Source of the DNA: Candidatus Aminicenantota bacterium
GTDB taxonomy: Bacteria > Acidobacteriota > Aminicenantia > Aminicenantales > Aminicenantaceae
NCBI GenBank assembly: GCA_011773465.1
Contig: WVXO01000045.1
Location: forward strand, 1 to 46,613
DNA: 46,613 nt
Direction of reading: 5' to 3'
The first letter of the stretch is position 1. Every line of letters starts with the position of its first letter. Of the stretch, positions 8,978 through 17,683 are shown in pieces. Position numbers and translations under genes: made by a program. A model generated the notes under the pieces. That model searched no databases. It was not told the origin of the DNA and worked only from the letters and a program-made list of their open reading frames with translations.

Positions 8978-9018
8978 AAAATGGGGCCTGGCCCCATTTT
9001 TTTGGCCCCATTTTTTTT
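8978..9018 (-). terminator. Palindromic terminator-like repeat between guaA and dnaE
   Basis: A perfect palindrome, AAAATGGGGCC / GGCCCCATTTT around one base, occupies 8978-9000. A third half copy (GGCCCCATTTTTTTT) follows at 9004-9018. On the minus strand, in the direction of guaA transcription, it forms a strong GC stem followed by TTTTATT directly after the guaA stop codon, so it fits an intrinsic terminator. It also belongs to the GGGNCAGN'CCC palindrome family seen at two other places. Confidence 0.7.
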
Positions 9019-9019
9019 A

Positions 9020-10552
9020 TCATTCCCATTCTATTGTTCCTGGGGGCTTGCTGGTAGTATCATAAACCACCCGGTTGACACCCTCAACCTCGTTAACTAT
9101 CCGATTCGATATGCGTGACAGGAGTTGCGGCTGAGCAGGATACCATTCAGCTGTCATCCCATCCACACTTCGGACGAGGCGGACAACAACAACGCTCTGG
9201 TAAGTCCGCCGGTCTCCCATGACTCCGACTGATCTAACAGGCAGTAAAACTACGAACGCCTGCCATAGCTTGCTGTAAATATTTGCTTTCTTTACCTCCT
9301 GGAGGAGAATCTCGTCAGCTTCTCTTAAAAGCTTAATCCTCTCTCGCGTAACTTCCCCCACGATCCTTACCGCAAGGCCAGGGCCTGGAAAAGGGTGTTG
9401 ACGAATAAATTCCTCGTCCACCCCAAGCTCCGAGGCCACGGCCCTCACCTCATCTTTAAAAAGCTCTCGGAGAGGCTCTATAAGCCTAAACTTCAATTTG
9501 CTGGGCAATCCACCCACATTGTGGTGAGATTTAATGGAAGAAGAAGGGCCTTTGACAGGATTGCTTTCAATCACATCAGGATAAATAGTGCCCTGGGCCA
9601 GGAACCCCGCATCTCCTATTTTATCCGCCTCTTTTTCAAAAATGCGGATAAACCTCTCTCCGATGACCTTTCTCTTCTTCTCTGGAGATATCACTTTCTT
9701 AAGCCCTTCAAGAAACATCCTGGAAGCGTCAACGCCGATGATGTTAAGGGCCAATTTATTCCTGAACTTTTTCATCAATTCCTCGTATTGCCCTTTTCTC
9801 AAAAGCCCGTTATCAACAAATATGCAGAAAAGATTATCTTTTATGGCTTTGTGGACGATAAGCGCCGTGACCAGAGAATCGACTCCGCCGCTGAGCCCGC
9901 AGATAGCTTTCTTCCCAGCTACAAGCTGTCGGATTTCCTCCACCTTTTGGGCCACAAAAGAACCCATTCTCCATTCAGGCTTCAATCCCGAAACAGAAAA
10001 GAGAAAGTTCGACAAGATCTTTTTTCCCTGTTTAGTATGAACTACCTCTGGATGGAACTGGACGCCAAAAAGCTTTCTCTCTCTCTCTTCCATAACAGCC
10101 GCATCACAATGAGATGTCTGCCCAGATACGATAAAGCCGGGTGGAACCGTCTCTACTCTATCCCCATGGCTCATCCAGACCTGCCCGTTGTCTTTGATTC
10201 TAGAGAGCAATCCTCCTCTATCTGTTATCCTTAAAGCAGCAAATCCGTATTCTCTTTTCTTGGAAGAGGCCACTTTGCCTCCCAATAAATAAGCCATAAG
10301 CTGCAATCCGTAGCATATGCCCAGAACTGGAATCCCCATCTCGAATATCTCTTTAGAAACAAGAGGAGCTTCTTCACCATAAACACTCTGGGGGCCTCCT
10401 GAGAGTATTAAAGCAGCGGGATTTTCTCGTTTGATTCTTGAAGGACGAACACTGAAGGGGAAAATCTCGGAAAAAACTCCTAAGTCCCTTACTTTTCGAG
10501 CGATAAGCTGGGTATACTGGGAACCAAAATCGAGGACAATGACCTTCTTCAT
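9020..10552 (-). CDS. guaA: GMP synthase (glutamine-hydrolysing)
   Basis: Converts XMP, ATP and glutamine to GMP in purine synthesis. The 510 residues hold a class I glutamine amidotransferase domain with the nucleophile Cys80 in GICYG and the His167/Glu169 pair in GVQFHPEV. Next come the ATP-pyrophosphatase P-loop SGGVDS at 221-226 and the C-terminal dimerisation domain ending in the family signature KPPGTIEWE. Both domains appear intact. It starts at ATG 10552, divergent from apgM across a 348-base spacer with an inverted-repeat element. No guaB is in the window. Confidence 0.97.
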   Translation of the reverse strand: MKKVIVLDFGSQYTQLIARKVRDLGVFSEIFPFSVRPSRIKRENPAALILSGGPQSVYGEEAPLVSKEIFEMGIPVLGICYGLQLMAYLLGGKVASSKKREYGFAALRITDRGGLLSRIKDNGQVWMSHGDRVETVPPGFIVSGQTSHCDAAVMEERERKLFGVQFHPEVVHTKQGKKILSNFLFSVSGLKPEWRMGSFVAQKVEEIRQLVAGKKAICGLSGGVDSLVTALIVHKAIKDNLFCIFVDNGLLRKGQYEELMKKFRNKLALNIIGVDASRMFLEGLKKVISPEKKRKVIGERFIRIFEKEADKIGDAGFLAQGTIYPDVIESNPVKGPSSSIKSHHNVGGLPSKLKFRLIEPLRELFKDEVRAVASELGVDEEFIRQHPFPGPGLAVRIVGEVTRERIKLLREADEILLQEVKKANIYSKLWQAFVVLLPVRSVGVMGDRRTYQSVVVVRLVRSVDGMTAEWYPAQPQLLSRISNRIVNEVEGVNRVVYDTTSKPPGTIEWE

Positions 10553-10617
10553 GTACCGATTTTAGCAGAGGAATTAAGGATTGTAAACGCAATTATCGAA
10601 AACAGGATAACAGAGGT

Positions 10618-10842
10618 AGCATTTCCAATTCTACAACAGCTGACTGCAATGGTCGAAGCATAGGTTTTGGGAAATAGCTGCAGCGACCATTGAAGAAAGG
10701 CTCAGGCTATATGGCTCTAAAACACTTTGCTTTTGCCCCAGCGAGTCAAAAGCAACTCGGATCAAGGCTTTGCTGCGCTAAAAATCTGAAGGGAGCTGGG
10801 CTATTTCCCAAAACCTTGTCTAATAACAGAATTGGAAATGCT
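10618..10842. repeat. Nested inverted-repeat element in the guaA/apgM divergent spacer
   Basis: This is the main content of the 348-base gap between guaA and apgM. An outer 15-bp perfect inverted repeat pairs 10618-10632 with 10828-10842 (AGCATTTCCAATTCT). An inner 17-bp perfect one pairs 10662-10678 with 10800-10816 (AGGTTTTGGGAAATAGC). Within it, 9-bp repeats pair 10647-10655 with 10684-10692 (CAATGGTCG), and a hairpin with a 9-bp stem (TTGCTTTTG) lies at 10727-10755. The whole could fold as one long interrupted stem. It may be a small non-autonomous mobile element (MITE-like) or a structured RNA leader. No coding frame explains it. Confidence 0.7.
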
Positions 10843-10900
10843 TGTGATAATAGAAAGAAAATTGACTTCAATTCTCTATTATTTTATAGTTGTTTTGACC

Positions 10901-12103
10901 ATGAACTGGGAAAAAATTGCTCGAGAAATAAGCATAAAAACAGCTTCAAAAATCATTCTTTTGGTTCTGGATGGTTTGGGTGGACTTCCCGTTCAGGGGA
11001 AAACAGAACTCGAAGCCGCTCACACACCGAATCTCGACCGTCTTGCCGCAAAAAGTGCTTGCGGTTTAACAGACCCGGTTTTCATGGGCATCACTCCAGG
11101 GAGCGGACCAGCCCACCTTTCTCTGTTTGGTTACGATCCTTTGAAATACGTCCTGGGCCGCGGAATCCTAGAGGCTCTCGGTTCTGGCGTAGAGGTAGCG
11201 AAAAATGATCTGGTAGCCAGGGGAAATTTTGCAACTTTGAGAAACAATCTTATTGTTGACCGAAGAGCGGGCAGAATCCCCACCAGCGAAAATGAAAAAC
11301 TTTGCCAGAAACTCAACAGCTCTTTAAAAAGTATCAAGGGTGCAGAAATCACCCTTTTCCCCGGGAAAGAGCACCGCTTTGTGGTCAAATTCAGCGGAGA
11401 AGGGCTCTCAGAGGCTCTCACGGATGCAGACCCTCAAAAGGAAAACAAGCCCAGAGTACCTGCTCAAGCAATTTCCAAAGATGCAGCGGGAACTGCCCGA
11501 TTAGTAAATGATTTTATTGATGAGGTGATAGATCTCTTGAGGGATACTCCGAGTGCCAATGCCATCCTTTTAAGGGGATTCTCTAAATATCCCTCTCTTC
11601 CGAGCATGGGTGAGCTTTATAAATTAAAACCTGCTGCCATAGCTAACTATCCCATGTACAAAGGCTTGTCCAGGCTTGTAGGGATGGACGTTCTCGCTGC
11701 AGGCCAAAACTTACCCGAACTCTTCGCGGCCTTAGAAAAAAACTACAAAGACTATGACTTCTTTTATATCCACGTGAAAAAAATGGATTCTGCGGGTGAG
11801 GATGGAAATTTTAAGGCAAAAAAAGAAGCCATCGAAGAATCAGACACCTACATTCCCCGCCTTCTTGCCCTTAAACCTGAAGTCCTGGTCGTTACTTCGG
11901 ATCATTCTACGCCTTCTCTTTTAAAATCTCATTCCTGGCACCCCAATCCATTCCTCCTTTTCTCCGAAGCTTCCCTGGCTGATAAGGTGAGCCGATTTAC
12001 CGAAAAGGAGTGCAGCCAGGGCTACCTGGGAAGATTTCAAGCAATTTATGCCATGCCTTTGATGCTGGCCCATGCGGGAAAACTAAAAAAATTTGGAGCC
12101 TGA
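10901..12103 (+). CDS. apgM: 2,3-bisphosphoglycerate-independent phosphoglycerate mutase, archaeal type
   Basis: Interconverts 3- and 2-phosphoglycerate in glycolysis. The 400-residue product (from ATG 10901) is an alkaline-phosphatase-fold ApgM and not the 510-residue GpmI. Signs are the metal-binding VLDGLGGLP near residues 22-30, AAHTPNLDRLA at 39-49, ITPGSGPAHLSLFGYDP at 64-80, and late metal ligands in DSAGEDG and TSDHSTP. A longer frame reaches 10832, but its first 23 residues run into the inverted-repeat arm and look non-native, so the internal ATG is chosen. No clear Shine-Dalgarno is seen. It is followed by the amidase gene, which has its own promoter. Confidence 0.93.
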   Translation: MNWEKIAREISIKTASKIILLVLDGLGGLPVQGKTELEAAHTPNLDRLAAKSACGLTDPVFMGITPGSGPAHLSLFGYDPLKYVLGRGILEALGSGVEVAKNDLVARGNFATLRNNLIVDRRAGRIPTSENEKLCQKLNSSLKSIKGAEITLFPGKEHRFVVKFSGEGLSEALTDADPQKENKPRVPAQAISKDAAGTARLVNDFIDEVIDLLRDTPSANAILLRGFSKYPSLPSMGELYKLKPAAIANYPMYKGLSRLVGMDVLAAGQNLPELFAALEKNYKDYDFFYIHVKKMDSAGEDGNFKAKKEAIEESDTYIPRLLALKPEVLVVTSDHSTPSLLKSHSWHPNPFLLFSEASLADKVSRFTEKECSQGYLGRFQAIYAMPLMLAHAGKLKKFGA

Positions 12104-12115
12104 GGTCTCTTTCCG

Positions 12116-12144
12116 TTGACACTAACTGAGTTGTACTATAGAAT
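12116..12144 (+). promoter_or_regulatory. Sigma70-type promoter for the amidase gene
   Basis: TTGACA (12116-12121) and TAGAAT (12139-12144) are separated by 17 bases. Transcription would begin near 12151, only about 9 bases before the ATG at 12160, giving a very short leader. It lies directly after the apgM stop codon. Confidence 0.6.
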
Positions 12145-12159
12145 TAATAGAGATTATTG

Positions 12160-13320
12160 ATGCAAAAATACAAAAGCTGCTGGCTGTGGATAATCCTCTT
12201 TTTTTCCCTTATTTTCTTAACGTTCCCTTCTCATCCTGACTCAAGAGTGGAAATCCACAGCGTTCGTTACCACACACATCCCTCTTATACCAGGGTTGTT
12301 GTTGATATCGGGAAATTGAGGGAATACGTATTCAGCGAGCTTCCCTCTCCAGATCGAGTCTATGTTGATATCTACCAGGCCAAGCTGAATCCCATTTTAC
12401 ATGGCAAAGCATTTCTTGTGGAGAATGACTACCTCAGGCAAATACGTGTAGCTCAAAAGACATCTTCTACAGTCAGAGTTGTGGCTGACCTTGATTTCAA
12501 GAAAGCATACTTTCGAGTCTGGCACCTCCCTGACCCGTTCAGGATCATCATTGACATATATCCCTCCAAACTCCCGAGTATCCCCCTGCCTCCCCAGCCT
12601 GCCAAATCAGGATCAAGCATAATTCGCCAGTTAGGCTTGGGAATCCAGAGAATTGTCATCGATCCTGGCCACGGAGGCAAAGATCCTGGTTGCATCGGAA
12701 AAAGCGGACTCATGGAAAAAAGGATAGTTCTCGATGTGGCCACGTGTCTTAAAAAAATACTTGAATCAAAAGAAAACCTCGAAGTGATAATGACCAGGGA
12801 ATCAGACATCTTTCTTGATCCGGAAAGCAGGACGGTGATAGCCAATCAGAAACAGGCAGATCTTTTCATCTCCATCCATGCCAACGCCAACCGCAGCCGG
12901 AAGCTTTCGGGCGTTGAGTCATTTTATCTTAATTTCAGCCAGGATCCTTCTGTCATCGAAATAGCGGCCCGAGAGAATGCAACTTCTACCAAGAACATCA
13001 GCAAAATGAAGGAAATCATCGAGAAAATCGTCCAAAACAGCAAGATTGTTGAATCAAGAGAACTCGCTGAGAGCATCCAAAACAGCCTGGTGAAAAGTCT
13101 CTCTCAAGAATACAGCGATGTCAGAAGCCTGGGTGTCAAAGGAGGTCCCTTTTGGGTTCTTATTGGAGGAGAGATGCCTTCTGCTCTCGTTGAAATCTCT
13201 CACTTAAGCCACCCAACTGAAGAAAAAAGGCTTAAGAGTCCAGAATACCGCCAGCGTGTTGCCCAGGGAATTTATGAAGGACTAATAGAATACGTGAACT
13301 CATTAGGGAAAGGAAAATAG
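12160..13320 (+). CDS. N-acetylmuramoyl-L-alanine amidase (AMIN plus Amidase_3)
   Basis: Cleaves the amide bond between muramic acid and the stem peptide of peptidoglycan, typically at septation. The 386-residue product has a signal peptide (hydrophobic 9-22), an AMIN domain at about 29-135 for septal or periplasmic targeting, a proline-rich linker (137-150), and a zinc amidase domain from 164 to the end. Zinc and catalytic residues visible are His171 in DPGHGG, Glu186 and His240 in SIHAN, with the late glutamate in ALVEISHLS. The start is ATG 12160; the TTG just before it is not used. It resembles AmiC of E. coli in architecture, though orthology is not proven. Confidence 0.93.
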   Translation: MQKYKSCWLWIILFFSLIFLTFPSHPDSRVEIHSVRYHTHPSYTRVVVDIGKLREYVFSELPSPDRVYVDIYQAKLNPILHGKAFLVENDYLRQIRVAQKTSSTVRVVADLDFKKAYFRVWHLPDPFRIIIDIYPSKLPSIPLPPQPAKSGSSIIRQLGLGIQRIVIDPGHGGKDPGCIGKSGLMEKRIVLDVATCLKKILESKENLEVIMTRESDIFLDPESRTVIANQKQADLFISIHANANRSRKLSGVESFYLNFSQDPSVIEIAARENATSTKNISKMKEIIEKIVQNSKIVESRELAESIQNSLVKSLSQEYSDVRSLGVKGGPFWVLIGGEMPSALVEISHLSHPTEEKRLKSPEYRQRVAQGIYEGLIEYVNSLGKGK

Positions 13321-13322
13321 CC

Positions 13323-14210
13323 ATGAAGAGAAGAGATTTTATTAAGGATATAGCCGCAGGAAGCCTTCTGCTGAAGCTCCATCCTTCCCTTCTGGCTCAG
13401 AAGAAAAGCGTTCCAGACTTAGCCTGGATCCATGGCGATTCCCCCTCTTTGATAACAAGAGAAGCTCTCTCTTCGTTAGGAGGAGCGAAACGTTTCGTTT
13501 CCAGAGGGGATGTCGTGGTCGTTAAGCCCAATATTGGCTGGGACAGAACTCCTAAACTGGCAGCCTGCACCAATCCTGAAGTCGTCAAGACTCTGGTCGA
13601 ACTCTGCCTTGATGCGGGTGCAAAAGAAGTTAAGATTATGGATAATCCCTGCAACCCGGCCAGAAGAACATATGTTCGCTCTGGTATTGCAGCAGCCGCC
13701 AAAGAAGCAGGAGCGAAGGTTCTCCTCCCCAATCCGCACCGTTTGAAAAAAATGGCGCTACATGGAGAATGGCTTAAAGAATGGGAAGTCTATACGGATT
13801 TTGTCGAAGCTGACAAAATCATAAACGTGCCCATTGCTAAAACCCACAGCCTGTCAAGGCTGACCATGGGCATGAAAAACTGGCTGGGAGCATTAGGAGG
13901 AAACCGCAACCAGCTCCATCAAAAGCTTGACCAGTCTATGATCGATCTGGCTTCCTTCTTTAGGCCTTGCCTTACAGTCTTGGACGGCTACCGGATACTC
14001 ATCCGGAACGGCCCTCAAGGAGGCCGGGTCTCTGATACAAAGCTCTACAAAACCGTTGTAGCAGGAGTGGATTATGTGGCTGTTGATGCAGCAGGCGCCA
14101 CCTTTTTTGATCTAGAACCTCAAGAGTTGCCCTATCTTCGAGTGGCCCACCAAAAAGGATTTGGAGAAATCGAATTGGAGAAGTTAATAATTGAAAAAAG
14201 AACGCTCTAA
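13323..14210 (+). CDS. DUF362 domain protein with Tat-like signal
   Basis: This 295-residue protein starts with MKRRDFIKDIAAG, a twin-arginine-like signal (RRDFIK), so it is probably exported folded. The rest matches the DUF362 family: VVVKPNIGWD near 58-67, EVVKTLVELC, an AKEVKIMDNP segment, and the conserved MKNWLGALGG near 187-196. The family is often found beside ferredoxins and is suspected to act in redox chemistry; its substrate is unknown. It starts 2 bases after the amidase stop and overlaps the polyferredoxin gene downstream by 20 bases, so the pair is very probably translationally coupled and works together. Confidence 0.85.
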   Translation: MKRRDFIKDIAAGSLLLKLHPSLLAQKKSVPDLAWIHGDSPSLITREALSSLGGAKRFVSRGDVVVVKPNIGWDRTPKLAACTNPEVVKTLVELCLDAGAKEVKIMDNPCNPARRTYVRSGIAAAAKEAGAKVLLPNPHRLKKMALHGEWLKEWEVYTDFVEADKIINVPIAKTHSLSRLTMGMKNWLGALGGNRNQLHQKLDQSMIDLASFFRPCLTVLDGYRILIRNGPQGGRVSDTKLYKTVVAGVDYVAVDAAGATFFDLEPQELPYLRVAHQKGFGEIELEKLIIEKRTL

Positions 14211-15786
14211 AAAATATAGAGCTATCCAAGCCGTTCGTATCCTCAGTCAGTCGATCTTCTTCATCCTCTTCTTCTATCTATTGTTGGTAACTCATTTTCC
14301 TGGGGAGGATTATATCGGTCGTGTAGAGATATTTTTCCATTTTGATCCTCTTCTAGCCATAGCAACCTTTATCGCTTCCCGAGCCTTTTTTGTTTCCTTT
14401 TCTCTTGCAGCATCGACAGTGGTGCTCACTTTTGTCCTGGGGCGGGTTGCCTGTGGCTGGGTGTGCCCTCTGGGCTCTACCCACCAATTCTTCTCTTTTA
14501 TCTTCAAGAAATCTAAGCTTCTAAAACCTAAGAAAAACGGCGACAACCGGACGGCCTGGAAATATTATCTCCTGATATTTATTCTTGTAGGCACCCTTTT
14601 CTCATTGGACCTGGTGGGAATATTCGATCCCCTCTCTTTACTCTATCGTTCCTTTGTAGCAAGCATCCTCCCTGCCATAAACCTTGGATTATCTGCTTTT
14701 ATTGGCCTTCTTTATCAAGTGAACATCTCCTCATTAGGTGATACCCTCGTTCAATTCTTCGAGAACCTAGCAGTCAATTCCGTATTTCGCCAGGGCTTTT
14801 TCCTGGGAGTGCTTTTCATCGGCATCTTGTTTCTTAACCTATCCAGAGAAAGATACTGGTGCCGCTACCTCTGCCCGTTGGGAGCTCTTCTTGGACTCAT
14901 CTCAAGATGGAATGTTATGAAGCTTAAAATAGATACCAAAAAATGTATCGATTGCTGGCTCTGCACCATTCACTGCCAGACTCAAGCAAGGCCCTATCCC
15001 GAAGAAGATTGGAAAAGTTCCGAATGCGTATATTGTTATACGTGCAGCGCTATATGTCCCACCAGTGCTGTTAGTTTTCCGTTGAAATCCAAGCCTGAAG
15101 AAATCGTGCGGGTCGATCTCTCAAGGAGGAAGCTTATTTTTACCTCGCTCTTAGGGATAGCAGCTATTCCCTTTTTCCGTCTATCTCCTGCTACGAGGCG
15201 TGCCTCTCCCAAGCTGATCAGGCCTCCAGGAGCTCTCCCCGAGAAGAAGTTTCTTAAAAAATGCGTTAAATGCGGCGAATGCATGAAGGCTTGTCCGACA
15301 AATGGCCTCCAGCCAGCACTCGCCGAAGCCGGGCCTGAAGGAATCTGGACTCCTATTCTTGTTCCCAAGATCGGCCATTGTGAATATTACTGCTCTCTCT
15401 GTTCTCAGGTTTGCCCTACAGGAGCTATACAGGAACTCACAGTGGAAGAAAAAACAAAAATCAAGATTGGATTAGCTTGGGTCAACAAAAATACCTGTAT
15501 TCCCTATAACCTGGGTACTCCCTGTATCGTCTGCGAGGAGCACTGCCCTACTTCTCCAAAGGCAATAAAGCTTGTGAAAAAAGAGGTTAAGCTTCCTGAC
15601 GGAACCATAAAAACTCCATTAGCTCCGGTTATCAATACTGACCTCTGCATCGGTTGCGGGATTTGCGAAGCCAAATGTCCCGTCGTTGATGAACCTGCGA
15701 TTTATGTAACGAGTGTGGGAGAAAGCCGCTCTGAAACGAATCAGCTCCTCCTTGATATAATAAAAGAGGAAGAGGGACTCTTTTAG
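14191..15786 (+). CDS. NapH/NapG-like membrane polyferredoxin
   Basis: A 531-residue fusion of two parts. The N-terminal half (1-230) has several membrane helices with the NapH/CcoG-type cysteine signatures CGWVCPLGS and CRYLCPLGA, followed by 4Fe-4S motifs CIDCWLC and CVYCYTC. A further membrane-spanning or signal-like helix (about 305-325) leads into a NapG/MauM-like half with CVKCGECMKACP, CSLCSQVCP, CIVCEEHCP and CIGCGICEAKCP. It should pass electrons across or along the membrane, probably to or from the upstream DUF362 protein. The start is TTG 14191, 20 bases inside the previous gene, preceded by GGAG at a good distance. No Nap catalytic subunit is nearby. Confidence 0.88.
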   Translation: MKKERSKKYRAIQAVRILSQSIFFILFFYLLLVTHFPGEDYIGRVEIFFHFDPLLAIATFIASRAFFVSFSLAASTVVLTFVLGRVACGWVCPLGSTHQFFSFIFKKSKLLKPKKNGDNRTAWKYYLLIFILVGTLFSLDLVGIFDPLSLLYRSFVASILPAINLGLSAFIGLLYQVNISSLGDTLVQFFENLAVNSVFRQGFFLGVLFIGILFLNLSRERYWCRYLCPLGALLGLISRWNVMKLKIDTKKCIDCWLCTIHCQTQARPYPEEDWKSSECVYCYTCSAICPTSAVSFPLKSKPEEIVRVDLSRRKLIFTSLLGIAAIPFFRLSPATRRASPKLIRPPGALPEKKFLKKCVKCGECMKACPTNGLQPALAEAGPEGIWTPILVPKIGHCEYYCSLCSQVCPTGAIQELTVEEKTKIKIGLAWVNKNTCIPYNLGTPCIVCEEHCPTSPKAIKLVKKEVKLPDGTIKTPLAPVINTDLCIGCGICEAKCPVVDEPAIYVTSVGESRSETNQLLLDIIKEEEGLF

Positions 15787-15996
15787 AAAATAAAAGAAGC
15801 TGTTATTTACTAGAATTCTTGAGTTCTTCTAGAAGAGCAGAATCAGATTTTATCTTGGAAGAAGATACTCCACCCTTTTCCTTACTGACTTATCGTCGAA
15901 TGACTTAGGTCTGATCTCCTTGTCTCAGCCACTTATGACAGAGAGCGCCTCGGCAGGTGCTACCAGTTGCTGCTTAGCTTGTATAAAACCCCCTTT

Positions 15997-16413
15997 TTAC
16001 GGAGTGATTTCGAACTCTACTGTCTCCAACACCTCATCGTCTGGGCCTATTATATCCACATGCCAGTCTCCAATCTCATGAGCTTGGATTATTTTTGAGG
16101 ACCAGGTACGCCAGCTAGCGGCTTCTACTGAGAGGTTTACTCTTGCCCTCTCTACATCTCCGTAATACCAGACATGGGCGATCTCAATAGGTTCTTGAGC
16201 ACCTACAATTTTTGTAAAGCAGTAGAGCTTCGCTACCGCAACCTCAAAGCTGTCTCCGGCATCAATGGGTTCCCTTTCAACTACATCCCGACAGATAGCG
16301 GCTTCAGCTACTTCTATAGCCTCAGCCTCCTGAGCCTTAATAGCAACAGCCTGGTAGAGGATAATTGTGGTCAACATGGCTAGGATTAAAAGCGCATAAG
16401 GAAGTCTTTTCAT
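15997..16413 (-). CDS. DUF2914 domain protein, secreted
   Basis: A 138-residue protein with an N-terminal signal or anchor helix (about 6-27, ending VAIKAQ), then an alanine/glutamate-rich linker and a DUF2914 domain. The domain is shown by CFTKIVGA, HVWYYGD, the arginine-valine strand and SWRTWSSK, followed by GDWHVDI and a final VEFEITP. DUF2914 is a small beta-sandwich domain of unknown function found on exported proteins. The ATG at 16413 has GGAGG upstream and a good promoter. It is monocistronic, convergent with the polyferredoxin gene. The 210 bases between them have only a weak CTAGAA/TTCTAG hairpin near 15814-15836. Confidence 0.85.
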   Translation of the reverse strand: MKRLPYALLILAMLTTIILYQAVAIKAQEAEAIEVAEAAICRDVVEREPIDAGDSFEVAVAKLYCFTKIVGAQEPIEIAHVWYYGDVERARVNLSVEAASWRTWSSKIIQAHEIGDWHVDIIGPDDEVLETVEFEITP

Positions 16414-16442
16414 AATGGCCTCCTTTCATGAAACTTTAATTT

Positions 16443-16471
16443 TGTATATTTTATGATTTTACTCGATTCAA
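16443..16471 (-). promoter_or_regulatory. Sigma70-type promoter for the DUF2914 gene
   Basis: On the minus strand, TTGAAT (16471-16466) and TATACA (16448-16443) are 17 bases apart, with the start codon about 30 bases downstream of the -10 and a GGAGG ribosome site between them. Confidence 0.55.
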
Positions 16472-16524
16472 TTCAAGCATAAATAACGGCTTTTGGCAAT
16501 GAAAAAAATGAACTACTGGGTATT

Positions 16525-16645
16525 GTCATTGCGAGCGACCGAACGGAGCGTGGCAATCCTCCGTTGCGAGCGAAGCGCGGCAATCCCTACCTTTTTATGA
16601 GATTGATTCGCCTTTCAGGGCTCGCAATAACAATATAACTGCGTT
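16525..16645. repeat. Second array of CATTGCGAG...GGCAATC palindromic repeats
   Basis: Two or three degenerate copies: TCATTGCGAG...GTGGCAATCC, then GTTGCGAG...CGGCAATCCC, then an inverted partial copy ending GGGCTCGCAATAAC. They match the array at the start of the window. They fill most of the 279-base gap between the DUF2914 gene and etfA, which otherwise holds only the DUF2914 promoter. Confidence 0.75.
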
Positions 16646-16692
16646 TCTCGCAATAAGATATAATTAAGTAAATTTGCGACAAAGCCTAATAC

Positions 16693-17670
16693 TCATTCTG
16701 AGGCAATCTTTTTTAGTTCCTCCTTTAAGTAAGGAATAACCTGAAACAAATCGCCGATTACGCCGAAATCGGCAACTTTAAAAATAGAAGCCTCAGAATC
16801 TTTGTTAACAGCTACGATGAACTTCGAGGAAGACATTCCTGCCAAATGCTGGATGGCCCCTGAAATTCCAAAAGCTATATAAAGACTAGGAGAGACGGTT
16901 TTTCCAGTTTGGCCGACTTGATGCTGATGATCGATCCAGCCAGCATCCACTGCAGAGCGCGATGCTCCCACAGCTGAATGAGGAAGGAGAGAAACGAGAT
17001 CCCTAAGAAGATCAAAATTTTCTGGACCTTTCATCCCTCTTCCTCCCGAAATCACTATTTCAGCTTCGGTCACATCAATCTCTGATCCTTCTTCTCTCAG
17101 AATCTCGAGTGCCGGAGCTTTTACCTGATCTTCAGGAATAACCACGTCTTTTCTAACCACTTCCCCTTTTTTCTCTCCTGGCTCTGCAAGCGGAAAAACA
17201 TTTGGCCTGAGTGTAGCCATCATAGGTGAAGATTTAAAATTCAGGGTTATATAAGCCTTGCCAGCAAAGATGGGCCGGACTACTTCCAATTTCCCGTCTT
17301 TTGCAATCGTTCTGGTGCAGTCAGAAGCTAGGCTCACTCCTAGTTTGGCGGCCAGACGAGGAGCCAAATCTTTGCCCATCGAGCTTGCGGAAAAAAAGAT
17401 ACCCTCCGGCTTTATTTCCTCCACTAAGGAAAAAAGGGCCTGAGAAAAACCTGCGGCAGAATAATGGCTGAGGAGAGAATTCTCCATAACATAAACCTTT
17501 GAGGCCCCATAAAGCAAAACCTCGGAAGCCAAACCCTCCAAATTGTAGCCGATAAGAACAGCATTTGCTTCTGTATTTAGATCGTCTGCTCTTCTTTTCC
17601 CCTCTGAAAGCGCTTCCAAGGAAGATTTTTTGACCTTGCCGTCTCTAACTTCTATAAAAATTAAAATCAT
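16693..17670 (-). CDS. etfA: Electron transfer flavoprotein, alpha subunit
   Basis: Forms with EtfB a soluble FAD-containing heterodimer that carries electrons between acyl-CoA dehydrogenases (or bifurcating partners) and the membrane or ferredoxin pool. The 325 residues have the N-terminal Rossmann-like half and the C-terminal FAD domain with [35 protein letters not shown] and the signature [17 protein letters not shown], followed by AVNKD and the GDLFQVIP end. The ATG at 17670 has a strong GGAGGAGG site and lies 13 bases after etfB. No dehydrogenase partner is encoded next to it. Confidence 0.95.
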   Translation of the reverse strand: MILIFIEVRDGKVKKSSLEALSEGKRRADDLNTEANAVLIGYNLEGLASEVLLYGASKVYVMENSLLSHYSAAGFSQALFSLVEEIKPEGIFFSASSMGKDLAPRLAAKLGVSLASDCTRTIAKDGKLEVVRPIFAGKAYITLNFKSSPMMATLRPNVFPLAEPGEKKGEVVRKDVVIPEDQVKAPALEILREEGSEIDVTEAEIVISGGRGMKGPENFDLLRDLVSLLPHSAVGASRSAVDAGWIDHQHQVGQTGKTVSPSLYIAFGISGAIQHLAGMSSSKFIVAVNKDSEASIFKVADFGVIGDLFQVIPYLKEELKKIASE

Positions 17671-17683
17671 CTTATTCCTCCTC

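Noticed and set aside
9395-10234. 279-residue plus-strand frame inside guaA
   Set aside because: It is the antisense shadow of the well-supported guaA gene, with no promoter or ribosome site.
10690-11208. 172-residue plus-strand frame overlapping apgM
   Set aside because: It reads through the inverted-repeat element and then the wrong frame of apgM; composition is Ser/Arg/Asn/Lys-rich and noncoding in character.
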